Shown here: in pieces, positions 55,554 through 64,000 of the stretch
Layout of the letters: the number at the start of each line of letters is the position of its first letter
Numbering within the stretch: the first letter of the stretch is position 1
Source of the DNA: Blattamonas nauphoetae
Taxonomy: Eukaryota > Preaxostyla > Oxymonadida
Reading direction: 5' to 3'
DNA length: 64,000 bases
Assembly (NCBI GenBank): GCA_033064195.1
Contig: JARBJD010000164.1
Coordinates: 97,349-161,348 of the forward strand
Translations under genes and position numbers: made by a program
The notes under the pieces: model-generated
Database searches by the model: none
What the model was told of the DNA's origin: nothing
What the model saw: only the letters and a program-made list of their open reading frames with translations

Positions 55554-56604
55554 ATGAATCCAACTGAGATGTACAATGAAAGACGTCGAGTATGTTCAGA
55601 ACAAGCATTCATTGAATCAATGAGAGAAGAGAACTGTACGCTGGTCTCTGAGTATGTCAGAAATAATGTGCCGGTGACGTACGTTCATGAGGGAATCAAG
55701 AATTTTAATTTCAATGAAAGAGCAACCAAAAATGAATCGACAAAAATACAATTCACAAATGATAGAGAAAATGATTGATCATAATCTCTCAACAACCAAC
55801 GAGAATTCATCAGTGATAGACACACTTCAGAAGACAACAGAAGCACATAAGACAGCGATATCATCAATCCAAAAAGTAGTCAGCACAAATGGATCGATCA
55901 CGACACCAACAATTGGAGGATTGATCAATGTGAATGGAGCGAAGTGGAACATATCAGAGGGATCACTTCCGAAGTATCCTGGAACATATCCGTCATCAAC
56001 ATTCTTTTCTGGTCTTTCCATTTCACAATCAATTTCAGAAACATCAGGAATTCAGTTCAATGGTGATGGCATCGTAATGTGGTCTCCCTGTGACAGACCA
56101 GCAATCTATTACTATGATGAGGATACTGGTTCAGGAGTGTTTTCAATATCCACAACAGGAAGTTTTTCTCAACTGCCGGACAGAAGAGTGAAAAGAAATA
56201 TTGAACCATATCCTAATGTACTTGAGCAACTGAATAGAGTGGAAATTGTGCAGTATCAGTTCAACACATTTGATTCGAAGATCAACAAAGTGACGAAGCA
56301 AATTGAAAATGAGACAGATGAAGAACACCTGAAGAACTGTAAAGAGAAATGTGAATGCTTGAAGAAGGAAAGTGAGAAGAAACACATAGGAGTGATTGCT
56401 CAACAGATCCAAGAAATCTTTCCTGAAGTCGTGAATGATTCCAATCCAGATTGTCTTCAAGTTGATTATGCTGAACTCTCTTGCTTCTGTCTCAAAGCCA
56501 TTCAGGAACTGAGTAGCATTGTCGGACATCAACAGACAATCATAAATGAACTACTACAAAAATATAATTCCCTGATCGACACAATGACTAATACTCCAAC
56601 ATGA
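55554..56604 (+). CDS. Fibre-type protein with S74 intramolecular-chaperone domain (frameshifted)
   Basis: Two overlapping frames: 55554-55778 (MNPTEMYNERRRVCSEQ..) and 55687-56604, probably one gene split by a one-base shift near 55750-55775. The C-terminal part is a peptidase S74/endosialidase chaperone domain: DRRVKRNIEPYPNVLEQL, then KKHIGVIAQQIQEIFPEVV and QVDYAELSCFCLKAIQEL with a terminal coiled coil. In viruses this domain trimerises fibre or spike proteins and then cuts itself off. The self-cleavage Ser that normally precedes D-x-R-x-K is Pro here (LPDRRVK), so release may not occur. Upstream IGGLINVNGAKWNIS fits a spike shaft. The start ATG follows an AT-rich motif like that of the other element genes. 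Confidence 0.7.
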
Positions 56605-56999
56605 GATCAACCAGAAATGCATAGTACTCCTTGATTATTTTTCCATTGATTGTCTCCGTTGTTTCCATCTCAATTGATTCACCAGAACTGTCTTTGAACC
56701 AGATCTTCACAATTGATTGTCGAGTACTTAAGTCCCACTTCTTTCGCTTCGCAATCTGTTCGTTACAGAAAGCAACAAACGAGTCATTGAATGCATCAGT
56801 CTGGATCCAATCACCATGGATTGTTATGTGCTGAAGAATGTCTTTTGAGATGACAGTTGAGTTACCATTTATTTCTTCCCTCACATGGATGAGTTTACAG
56901 TCGAGGAAGTGAACATATTTTTGGTTTCTGGAATTGGTAAAATCAGGAGGAAATTGAGCAGGGTGAGAATTCTAAATTGAGAAGTAACGCTTCACCATC
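56588..56999 (-). pseudogene. Small element protein with one in-frame stop
   Basis: The ATG near 56999 follows the element's AT-rich start motif (MVKRYFSI). A TAG comes after eight codons, after which the same frame stays open (HPAQFPPDFTNSRNQKYV, ILQHITIHGDWIQTDAF) to 56588. About 135 codons. The 3' end overlaps the convergent S74 gene by 17 bp. No family recognised. Either a point-mutated gene or a sequencing error. Confidence 0.5.
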
Positions 57000-57038
57000 T
57001 TTGTTTTCTTCAAAAATAAAATATCATATTTGTTCGGT

Positions 57039-58731
57039 TCAAAAACCTCTCTTCACTTCTTCATATGCTTCCTGGAGTCGACGATCAATGACATATCGCA
57101 CTCTGGGTTGTCCATTCTCAATCCAGAACAGCCAGTATGTAGCCTGATGCAATGCCAATATTGGTGGAGGAGGTCCTTCTGGAGTTGAAGTGAAATATGG
57201 ATCGAGTTCACCCTGATTGATAGGTGTTCCTCTGAAGACAATATTCACTGATTCTGCTGTTGATATACCTTCTTCTCCACCAGCAATTTCACTTCGATCA
57301 GTTGGAACCATGAACGTGAAACTAGTAGCATCCGTTCCTGCTCTGGTTCTCTTGAACTCCTTTCCAAAACAGGTAGAATTGCGTGACATACAGATTGAAT
57401 TCTCAAACTCTTCCGTCGCAGAACAACCGATAAAATCACCATTCACCATCATCATTTGATAGAACTCTGGCGAGAGTGTTGACATCGGGAAATTGGGAAA
57501 GTTGGATCCAAGCATTTCGAATAAGCCAACATAATGAGGATTTCTGAAGACTATACATTCATTTGGTCTTTCAGGGAATAAGCATATAAGATTCATGAGA
57601 TTGTTGAGCTTGATACTGATGTTTGATCTCACTCCCATTGCTGTTGCTTGTGATTGGAACGATTGTGTGTCAATTCTTTCAGCTTTCAGGACATACAGAG
57701 TCTTTGAATATGTGTTGAAGAGTGACTGCTTCGTTGCATCAGTGATTTGATATCCGTAACAAATCGAAGACACTGTATCTATCGAAGATGAAAGAACAGT
57801 GGCTGTGAAGGATTTGGTTTTGATATATGAAATGTAAAATGAATTCACAGAAGGCATTATATTGTCATCGAATTGAAGTATTGGATTCCCAATTTGTGTA
57901 AATTCCTGTGTCAAATTAGAGTATTCTCCATCGAACATGAGACTCATTTGCCCTTCTGGTGCGAGACGAGGCTCGTCTTTATCTGGATATCGATCTTTCA
58001 TCATCTCAAGTGTTTTCTTACAACAGTTGAAGTTCGAATGGGACAATACACAAGTGAATCAGTTGTCAAATGAAATCTCAAACGTAAATTTCCGAAGATC
58101 GAATTTGGATACTGATCAAACGTACTCAGTGGAAGGAGATTCACAAACGGAATAACCAGTGGAATCGTTGCAGTGTATGGTTTTTCTGCCCATTGAGTGT
58201 TGGAACATAGTAGAATCCACACACACTTGGATCCATTCTCTGAACATTTTCAAAAAGACTTTAGCAATGCTTCATATTGTTTTTCTCTTCATACGACTTG
58301 AAAGTGTGATACAGAAATGATTCGTGAACATGATTATTCTGGAGTGTATTGTCAATAATGTTTCCTTTACTGTCAACCAGTCTCATGTCTCGAATGGCAT
58401 CTGATGATGATTTGTAACCGTAGAACATTCCGTACAATCCAGCTGACTCTGAAGCATCTGCATCTGATGGATATGTATATGGAACAGTAATCGTGAGATC
58501 GATACGCAGATGACTCTTCGAAAATTCAGTCACATCATGACCATCATAGCACAATGGAACTTCAATCTCATCTCCGATTCTGCAAGGCATAGGTGGATTC
58601 GTTGGATGCACTTCTTGGATGGAATAGATGTGAGGTTCTGAATCCCATTGTTTTGGCATATACGATTGCACTTCAATTTGTTCGATTAATGTCGATGTTG
58701 GTTTGGATTGATTTGATCTGATACTTCTCAT
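57039..58731 (-). pseudogene. Major-capsid-like paralogue A, broken
   Basis: Reads in three frames: 58731-58261 (MRSIRSNQSKPTSTLIEQIE to a TAA), a middle piece around 58222-58045 (EKPYTATIPLVIPF) and 58046-57039 (to IENGQPRVRYVIDRRL). One premature TAA and two frame changes. The N-terminal block (GDEIEVPLCYDGHD, YGYKSSSDAIRDMRLVDSKG, NNHVHESFLYHTFKSYEE) has the pattern of double-jelly-roll capsid proteins of Polinton/PLV type: strand, then hS..I.d..v..n...i....N...ES..Y. The C-terminus matches paralogue B (INQGELDPYF versus IYQGNLDTFY; PPPPILALHQATYWLFWIENG versus the corresponding segment). Capsid identity is inferred from pattern and context. Confidence 0.6.
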
Positions 58732-58750
58732 TTATAGAAAAATAAAAAAT
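58732..58750 (-). promoter_or_regulatory. Element AT-rich start motif (capsid A)
   Basis: Sense strand: T-run, TATTTTTC, then TATAA directly before the ATG. Same layout as at the other element genes. Confidence 0.6.
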
Positions 58751-58783
58751 ACAATATCAATAATTTCTTTTACTGTTTTGTCT

Positions 58784-60640
58784 CTACATGATTCCCAAAT
58801 CTTTGTGCAACGCTTTCAATGTGTGATTAGGATAGTACTCAACTTTTGGTTCGCCATTGCTGTATCGTAATACCCACCACGTTGTTGCAGTTGTGGCTAA
58901 TATTGGTGCTGGAGGATGTGTAAATGTTGTCATATCACCACCACTTTGACTCGGATTGTAGACATTGTAGAATGTGTCAAGATTACCTTGATAAATTGGA
59001 TGTGATCTTAAAGTGACAGCAGTATTTCCTTTTGAACTGATCGAATCATTGCAGTTCGTTGGACAACCACTACGTTGAGTTGGGAAGCACAGAAGGAAGT
59101 CAGTATTGTCATGAACTGGACGAACTCTAGTCATTGTTTCATTGGGATATGTTCCGTCACCAGTGAGTTTTTCTTCGACAAGAGAATCCGTCAGTGATCG
59201 CTCCAAGTCATCAGGAACAGCTAGGTATGAATCGAGATTGAGAGTCGATAGTGCGAACTGATAGAAGCGAGCTCCAATTGTTGTAGTCGGTTGTTCTGGA
59301 TAGTACCTGTTTTGCATAGTCACTTGGATGTTCTTCTGCATTGGATTATGGAAGCAAGTGACTTCATTGTCGTAATGACGGAAGAGAAGCATAATATCCT
59401 TTGCATTCACAACAACCATTTGCTGAGTACAATCAATTCCTGTTGCCGTTGGCGTCTTCTGAAATGGATAGAACGATATCTTCTCTGCTGGAATTGTTCC
59501 AGGACGATTCTGATACATCGCCATGAGTTTCTTTATCGCCCCATCTTTCATTTTGTATCCAGAACTCATGCAATACACATCATCAATCCGATAGTTTGTG
59601 ACGTTTAATGAGATGTACTGATCGACGAATTCAGGTTCTGTTGTCACGACATTGGCTGTTGAGCAAACTATGTCTTTGGTAACTGTTGGTTGAAGAAATG
59701 ATTGACAAATTTGAACGAAGTTCTTTGTGCATGAGGTGACGAGGTTGTTCAGAAAATATGGACGATGTTGAATACAATTGAGAATTGCTGCTTTAATCGT
59801 TGGTGCTGATGCTGTTCCAGTGACGAGTGATGATAGTGTATCTTTCAAAGTGAGTTCAGGATTCACAGAACAACAAACAAACGCATCTTCATTCATGTGC
59901 ACACTCAATTTCAAATCGCCAAAGAGACATTTGGATAGTCAGTCATCCCTGAGAATATCAGAAGATCTTCAAGATTAATCGACACACGAATTGGCACATC
60001 AATAGTGTCTTGAAACACTCCTGTTCCGACGTCGTTGTAAAATCCGAAAGTGGAATATAAACACCAGCAACCGATTCATCATGTTCCCATGCATTTTCCA
60101 CGGTGTGTGACAATGTTTTCGATTCTCCAATTGACTCTTTGGTTTGATCATGTTGTAGATGTGAGACTCCATTGAGACATCATTGTTTGTTGTGCTAATG
60201 ATTCTCTGATTGTTGTGAAGAACAGTAAGGTCACGAAAGATTGATGCAGAATGCTTGAGTCCAACGAAGATGAAGATTCTCTCATTCATATACGATCCAA
60301 CCTTCCCAGCTGTAGTTTGCCAACTATTGAGTTTCAATGTTGCTGTCATTGTGAACGTAATGAAGGAATCATCAATTTGACAAATGTCTTGATTACCAGT
60401 CAACGGAATGATTATCTCTTGTCCTGTGTAGAATCGTGCATTCTCTGATGGTTTCAATTCTTGAATAGAAGTACTGTGAGCTCCATCGTTCAGAAGGTAA
60501 TTGATGTGATGCTCAGACATTAGTTGTTGTTGTATTTGACCCATGTCATCTCTTGTGTATTCTATCCTTCCAGTGGTATTTCCAGTCAAAGATGATGCTC
60601 CTGTTCTTTTGTTTGTCAGATGTGTTATATGCGAGTTCAT
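58784..60640 (-). pseudogene. Major-capsid-like paralogue B, frameshifted
   Basis: About 615 codons in pieces: 60640 to about 60115 (TGQEIIIPLTGNQDICQIDD, LKHSASIFRDLTVLHNNQR, NDVSMESHIYNMIKPKS), two short middle pieces (WEHDESVAGVYIPLSDF; DVPIRVSINLEDLLIFSGMT) and 59914-58784. The breaks are one-base length changes, two of them in short A runs on the plus strand (60039-60042 and 59921-59923). The N-terminal pattern IDDSFITFTMTATLKLN followed by a conserved S-x-x-F-x-x-L-x-V-x-x-N block is the double-jelly-roll capsid signature. The C-terminal half contains HYDNEVTCFHNPMQKN and ends with EPKVEYYPNHTLKALH. Tandem paralogue of the gene to its left; probably the better-preserved capsid gene. Confidence 0.62.
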
Positions 60641-60660
60641 TTTATCAAAAATAAAAATTA
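60641..60660 (-). promoter_or_regulatory. Element AT-rich start motif (capsid B)
   Basis: Sense strand TAATTTTTATTTTTGATAAA immediately followed by the ATG. Confidence 0.6.
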
Positions 60661-60663
60661 CAT

Positions 60664-60978
60664 TTATGCTTTAACTCTAGTTACTTTTTCTTTTTGGTTT
60701 CTTCGCTTCGGTTTCAGCTTTTCTTCTAGCTTCAGTATTTCGCCTCTGAGCTTGTTCGCGACTGCTGTGTTTCCTTCATTGATCGCTTGCTCGTATTGTG
60801 CCATCTTGTCTGCATGGATTTGCTGATCCGATTTCACATCTGGTATCATCTCCACTCCTGTCTGTGCAATCTTAGAAATCACAGGTCCAACGAAGGGAAT
60901 GAGATTCAGAAATGGAGCTCCAACTCTGAGTATGTTTTTGCCAACTGCTGCTAATTTTGATAACCAACCTGGTGCCAT
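60664..60978 (-). CDS. Small MAPG-start amphipathic/coiled-coil protein
   Basis: 104 residues. It starts MAPGWLSKLAAVGKN, continues with a hydrophobic Gly/Pro segment (LNLIPFVGPVISKIAQTG) and ends in a charged coiled coil and basic tail (KLEEKLKPKRRNQKEKVT). The same MAPG start and a hydrophobic helix occur in the next gene, so they may be paralogues. Small membrane-active or cement proteins of this kind occur beside capsid genes in adenovirus-like and polinton-like viruses; that role is inference only. Preceded by the element's AT-rich motif. Confidence 0.55.
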   Translation of the reverse strand: MAPGWLSKLAAVGKNILRVGAPFLNLIPFVGPVISKIAQTGVEMIPDVKSDQQIHADKMAQYEQAINEGNTAVANKLRGEILKLEEKLKPKRRNQKEKVTRVKA

Positions 60979-60998
60979 TTTAATAAAAATAAAAATAT
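60979..60998 (-). promoter_or_regulatory. Element AT-rich start motif (MAPG protein 1)
   Basis: Sense strand ATATTTTTATTTTTATTAAA immediately followed by the ATG. Confidence 0.6.
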
Positions 60999-61016
60999 TC
61001 GAATACGAGTGAATGT

Positions 61017-61361
61017 TTATCCTTTGAATTGAATTTTGGAATTTGACGATAGTGGTATATCATCATTGGAGTATCGTCCATTTCGTGGAGGTTCGTACTC
61101 GATCATCTGCGGTTTTTGTTGACGATTGATCGCTTTGTCTTGCCTTTGCAAGGCTTCGAACCCTCGGTGAGAGTTTTGTTGGTACACATCCATCATTCCG
61201 CCTAATCCATTGAGTATTCCACCCGCGGTTTGTCCGAATTTACTGTTCGTTTGAGAGAGCAATCCGCCACCGACTTGAAGTAATGTTGGAGCTAGAGGTT
61301 TGATGAATTGAAAGAATTGCTTGCCGATATTTTTGAGTTTGTTGAAACTTCCTGGTGCCAT
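61017..61361 (-). CDS. Small MAPG-start Gly-rich protein
   Basis: 114 residues. It starts MAPGSFNKLKNIGKQFF, then a Gly-rich hydrophobic stretch (LLQVGGGLLSQTNSKFG, AGGILNGLGGMMDVYQ) and a polar Gln/Asn/Arg-rich tail. Resembles its neighbour at the first dozen residues. Could be a minor capsid or membrane-interacting virion protein; no family assigned. The start codon lies directly behind the AT-rich motif. Confidence 0.55.
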   Translation of the reverse strand: MAPGSFNKLKNIGKQFFQFIKPLAPTLLQVGGGLLSQTNSKFGQTAGGILNGLGGMMDVYQQNSHRGFEALQRQDKAINRQQKPQMIEYEPPRNGRYSNDDIPLSSNSKIQFKG

Positions 61362-61380
61362 TTATAGAAAAATAAAAAAG
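61362..61380 (-). promoter_or_regulatory. Element AT-rich start motif (MAPG protein 2)
   Basis: Sense strand CTTTTTTATTTTTCTATAA immediately followed by the ATG. Confidence 0.6.
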
Positions 61381-61432
61381 ACAATTCATTTATAATTTTA
61401 GCAAGGAAAAAATCTCAGAAGAGATTTCTGCC

Positions 61433-62023
61433 CTAACGGGGTATAGCTTTCGTCAGAGAAATGCCATAATTGAGAATAGTGTTGTATGCTTCGTTAAAGG
61501 CAATACTCATGTCTTTTCCACCAACAAGGATCTTGAAAATGGTTCGAAAGATTGGGAGTTTATTCAGACATAGGCACTTCTCAGACAGATCATCCAGTTC
61601 GATCACCACATCATTGATTCCAGTGAGAGTCGCAATCAGTGCACATAAATCACTTTGGTTTGTGATCAGTTTCTTCGATGGTTCAATGAGATTATTCAAG
61701 AGTTTCTTTTCACAGGCAAATGCATTCTTGTAGACGAGCAATAACTGATCTTTGAATGCTGAAATGTTTGATGTATATTCTCGGAGTGGAATAGAACGAC
61801 TCTGAATTGGTGCTGATGGATACGTCTCCAGTGGTGGATCGTAAGCACCTCGTTCATTGGATACCACAGGTTCAGAGCATACTCTTTCCATCTCCATCTT
61901 CGATCCTCTATTATCTACACCAGCTTTGCTCCTATCCTCGATGATGACATTGTTGGTGATTGATGTTGGTACTGAAGAAGAACTTGTGTGTTTCGTAAAT
62001 TGACAACTTAGAATTGGTTGCAT
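61433..62023 (-). CDS. Unknown element protein
   Basis: About 196 residues from ATG 62023 (MQPILSCQFTKHTSS). The first half is polar and low in complexity with YDPPLETYPSAPIQSRS. The second half is helical (SNISAFKDQLLLVYKNAF, LNNLIEPSKKLITNQ, KDMSIAFNEAYNTILNYG). Intact frame, one of the few in the element. A structural role is possible from position; no homology recognised. Confidence 0.5.
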   Translation of the reverse strand: MQPILSCQFTKHTSSSSVPTSITNNVIIEDRSKAGVDNRGSKMEMERVCSEPVVSNERGAYDPPLETYPSAPIQSRSIPLREYTSNISAFKDQLLLVYKNAFACEKKLLNNLIEPSKKLITNQSDLCALIATLTGINDVVIELDDLSEKCLCLNKLPIFRTIFKILVGGKDMSIAFNEAYNTILNYGISLTKAIPR

Positions 62024-62026
62024 CAC

Positions 62027-62048
62027 TTTCTATAAAAATAAAAAAATA
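62027..62048 (-). promoter_or_regulatory. Element AT-rich start motif (61433-62023 gene)
   Basis: Sense strand TTTTTTTATTTTTATAGAAA, a few bases before the ATG at 62023. Confidence 0.55.
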
Positions 62049-62067
62049 TATATTAATGTTTTTAAAT

Positions 62068-63038
62068 TCACATTTCTGCTCGATCTATAGCTCCCATTCC
62101 AGAACTGTCCAACTGTGCAAATCGATAATACCCAGGCATTTCAGATTGGTATCCACTGATATCATCATCTGTGACTGTTTTGAATGCTTTGGCTTTCAGT
62201 TTCTTAACTTCTGTTGATATGTGAGTTGAATAGCGAGTACAGTATTCCGATAAATACGTTGTATCTTGAGTGATCATTTGGAGAAACACTGGATAAATCT
62301 GATCTTTGAAGGCTTTCTTTTGTTTCATACTGGGATTGTAGTCCTGAACATGATCATGAATCCATTGATCCCACATCAGTGATGCAATCTGTGATTGAAT
62401 TGAATTGAACACCATATTGTCTAACACATTCTTGCTGGGATCAGCTGGATTGCTTCGATTTGCACGAGTTTTTCCCAATGTGTCTGTCATGTGTTCACCA
62501 ACAGCTCTCTTCACTATTGCATATGGTTGATGAGATCGTTTGGTCTTCATCTCTTCATAGCTGATGTCTCGATAATTGGTTGGCAAATCGTATGTTCCAT
62601 TTTTGAGGAAATCTGATGTACAGCTTTGATTCTCCTTCCATTCTCTTGATAGAATGATGTGTATGGTTTCTGTCTTCGCATATCTGGTGTTGGATTCATG
62701 GCGTAGTATGTCTCTTTGACTGGTCTACTGTTGTACGGAGTTAGCATGGCACCATTGACTGCAATCAAATCTCCAGTATCATTATCGTAGACCATCACAT
62801 CAGGAACTTGTCCATATTGTTCTATTTTCGCAGTCCAATTTCGTCCAGTTCTCTTGATGTATTCTAACGCTGATGGAAGACAACACAGAGCATCATTGCG
62901 TCTGGTTTGAATATCATCGTCGGCATAGATTCGTTTCAATGCTGCTTGAGTCTCTGCTGCGTATCTCATTCTTGGTTTCTTCGCTTGTGCTTTTCGTGGT
63001 TGAACGTACACTATCTTTGTGACATTGTGTGTTTTCAT
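62068..63038 (-). pseudogene. Unknown element protein, one frameshift
   Basis: Start ATG 63038 (MKTHNVTKIVYVQPRKAQAK) behind the AT-rich motif. The frame runs to 62547 (ALCCLPSALEYIKRTGRNW, DVMVYDNDTGDLIAVNG). A second frame overlapping it (62586-62068) has no ATG at its head and continues protein-like sequence (NYRDISYEEMKTKRSHQPY, QSQIASLMWDQWIHDHVQD), so one gene of about 320 codons with a one-base shift near 62600 is likely. No family recognised. Divergent from the ATPase gene with 46 nt between starts. Confidence 0.5.
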
Positions 63039-63052
63039 ACAAAATAAAAACC
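63039..63052 (-). promoter_or_regulatory. Element AT-rich start motif (62068-63038 gene)
   Basis: Sense strand GGTTTTTATTTTGT immediately followed by the ATG; a slightly degenerate copy. Confidence 0.5.
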
Positions 63053-63084
63053 AAAAGTATATTTTAATTAGAGTTAAATCACAA

Positions 63085-64000
63085 ATGAACAAATCGAATA
63101 TGGCTAAACCAGAGGTTTCGCGGAGGGTGGAACCCTTGTCTCCTACAGCATACGTGAATGCTAAATTGAGTGAAGCGACACATAGGAATGTATCTCATGA
63201 AGTGCAATCACAGATTCATCCAGACCTCAATTTCAATCGCAATAGTGTCAATGTCCTCGTTGGAAACAGAGGAAGTGGAAAGACCTTCAATGCTCTTCGA
63301 GAAGTTGCCAAGCTCCAGAATGTTCAGTTAGGAATGAACTCTTTCACCTCTTTGTCTTCGTCACTGACAAGAACATCGATCCAACATTCGATAAATTTAA
63401 ACCAATACTGAACGTTCCGTATGTGAAAGTGAAATATGATGATGCACTTCCATTTCTGTTGGAACTCTCTGAATCAAAAGCTGCGTATGAAGAAATTATT
63501 GACAATCAATGGCAGAACAAAATCACTGATGAATGCCGAGAAGATCTCTTTGATGCACTTTACATTGATGATTTCAGTGAAGAATCTCCAGACGATTATT
63601 CTCCTGATGACTGTCGTAGGATCCTAGGTGAACGAAGAGCATCCAAAAATAGAATGACAATGATGGACTTATTATTGGAGAATCGACAACCGAAGTTCAC
63701 GTTCTTCTGACGATGCATGAGCTCTTCAGTTTGTCAGCAGACATGAAGTCAAACATTGATTCAATGTGGATCTTTGAGGATTCAACAAAGAACGAATCAG
63801 TCGAGTCTATCCTCAGTTGAACTCACCAATTGATATTCAACACTTCTGGAATGTCTATCAAAGGAAACAAAATGTGAAGCAGTCATTCTTCGATACAACA
63901 CTGATGGAGTTACACTGAATGAGATCAATAAAGATGGGTTAATCAGAAGGGTCCGTTAGTTCTTGAATAAGGTTTCCAATCGTCTCACCAAGACTTCTGA
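63085..64000 (+). pseudogene. FtsK/HerA-type packaging ATPase, frameshifted, continues past window
   Basis: Start ATG 63085 (MNKSNMAKPEVSRRVEP). The Walker A motif is seen in VNVLVGNRGSGKTFNALRE. The frame changes near 63330, after which LFHLFVFVTDKNIDPTFDK and a Walker-B-like LYIDDFSEESPDD follow (63423-63710); a second change at about 63707 leads to TMHELFSLSADMKSNIDS, DSMWIFEDSTK. The order Walker A, Walker B, then a hydrophobic strand and MHELF segment fits A32/FtsK-like genome-packaging ATPases of Polintons, PLVs and large DNA viruses, which pump DNA into the capsid. At least three frame interruptions; the 3' end lies outside the window. Confidence 0.65.

Larger units (their letters stand above)
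55533..64000. mobile_element. Integrated Polinton/PLV-like virus element, right end beyond window
   Basis: A cluster unlike the rest of the window: small intronless genes packed with short AT-rich gaps; mostly minus strand with a divergent ATPase gene at the right. Contents: S74-type fibre protein, two capsid-like paralogues with the double-jelly-roll N-terminal pattern, small MAPG-start proteins, unknown proteins and a FtsK/HerA packaging-type ATPase (GNRGSGKT). No DNA polymerase B, integrase or protease is inside the window; they would be expected to the right. Most large genes are broken by one-base length changes or stops. The precise left end is unknown. Confidence 0.65.

Noticed and set aside
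56588-58731. TAA/TAG read as glutamine (non-standard code, known in some oxymonads) to explain in-frame stops in the element
   Set aside because: Only two stops would be explained, one-base frame shifts remain, several element genes and host genes such as eS10 end cleanly at TAA or TAG, and long host frames avoid both codons.
57039-60640. Introns as the cause of the capsid gene breaks
   Set aside because: Protein similarity runs through the break points without a gap, so a one-base change is needed, not removal of a stretch; no fitting GT..AG pairs.
1-64000. tRNA, rRNA or other structured RNA genes
   Set aside because: No cloverleaf-like A/B-box pair or rRNA-like segment was recognised in the intergenic stretches by eye; a covariance-model scan was not possible.

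Overview
The window is nuclear DNA of a protist. It has classical GT-AG spliceosomal introns, mostly very short (about 30-130 nt), the standard genetic code, ordinary eukaryotic housekeeping genes (eS10, PTB, RPA1, XPF, TMA16, FAM32A), very tight gene packing and long intron-poor open frames. My best guess is an anaerobic metamonad of the oxymonad/Preaxostyla type. That rests on gene style, not on a marker gene, so treat it as inference.

Layout. 0-19 kb is a dense cellular region: eS10, a large TPR protein fused to a catalytically dead BAAT/acyl-CoA-thioesterase-like domain, a Crt10-like WD protein, two small partly resolved genes, a four-finger RanBP2-type zinc-finger protein, a four-RRM PTB/hnRNP-L homologue and a MAST/Greatwall-like AGC kinase. 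19.2-35.9 kb is one giant minus-strand gene for a secreted-then-anchored receptor: signal peptide, thousands of residues of right-handed beta-helix repeats, one membrane segment and a cytoplasmic pseudokinase. It contains a 9-kb near-perfect tandem array (unit 2,892 bp = 964 codons). Two of the three array units carry G7 instead of G6 in one homopolymer, which breaks the frame. 36-46.3 kb holds an ABHD1/3 hydrolase, XPF nuclease, an LRR-WW-HECT ubiquitin ligase, a short-form RPA1, TMA16 and FAM32A. 46.3-53.3 kb is poorly resolved: fragments of membrane or USP-like genes, small repeats and a decayed beta-helix receptor fragment. 53.3-55.5 kb is gene-free with a switch in base skew.

55.5-64 kb (open at the right edge) is an integrated virus-like element of Polinton/Maverick or polinton-like-virus type: an S74 fibre-type protein, two tandem double-jelly-roll-like major capsid paralogues, small MAPG-start proteins and a FtsK/HerA-type packaging ATPase. 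An AT-rich motif (TTTATTTTT-like) sits next to most of its start codons. Nearly every large gene in it is interrupted by single-base length changes or stops, so it is either decaying or poorly polished sequence.

Notable points: the giant repeat receptor with a possible length-variable G tract; the element's shared promoter motif and doubled capsid gene; the dead BAAT fusion; and introns of about 30 nt with neighbouring start codons as close as about 11-50 bp.
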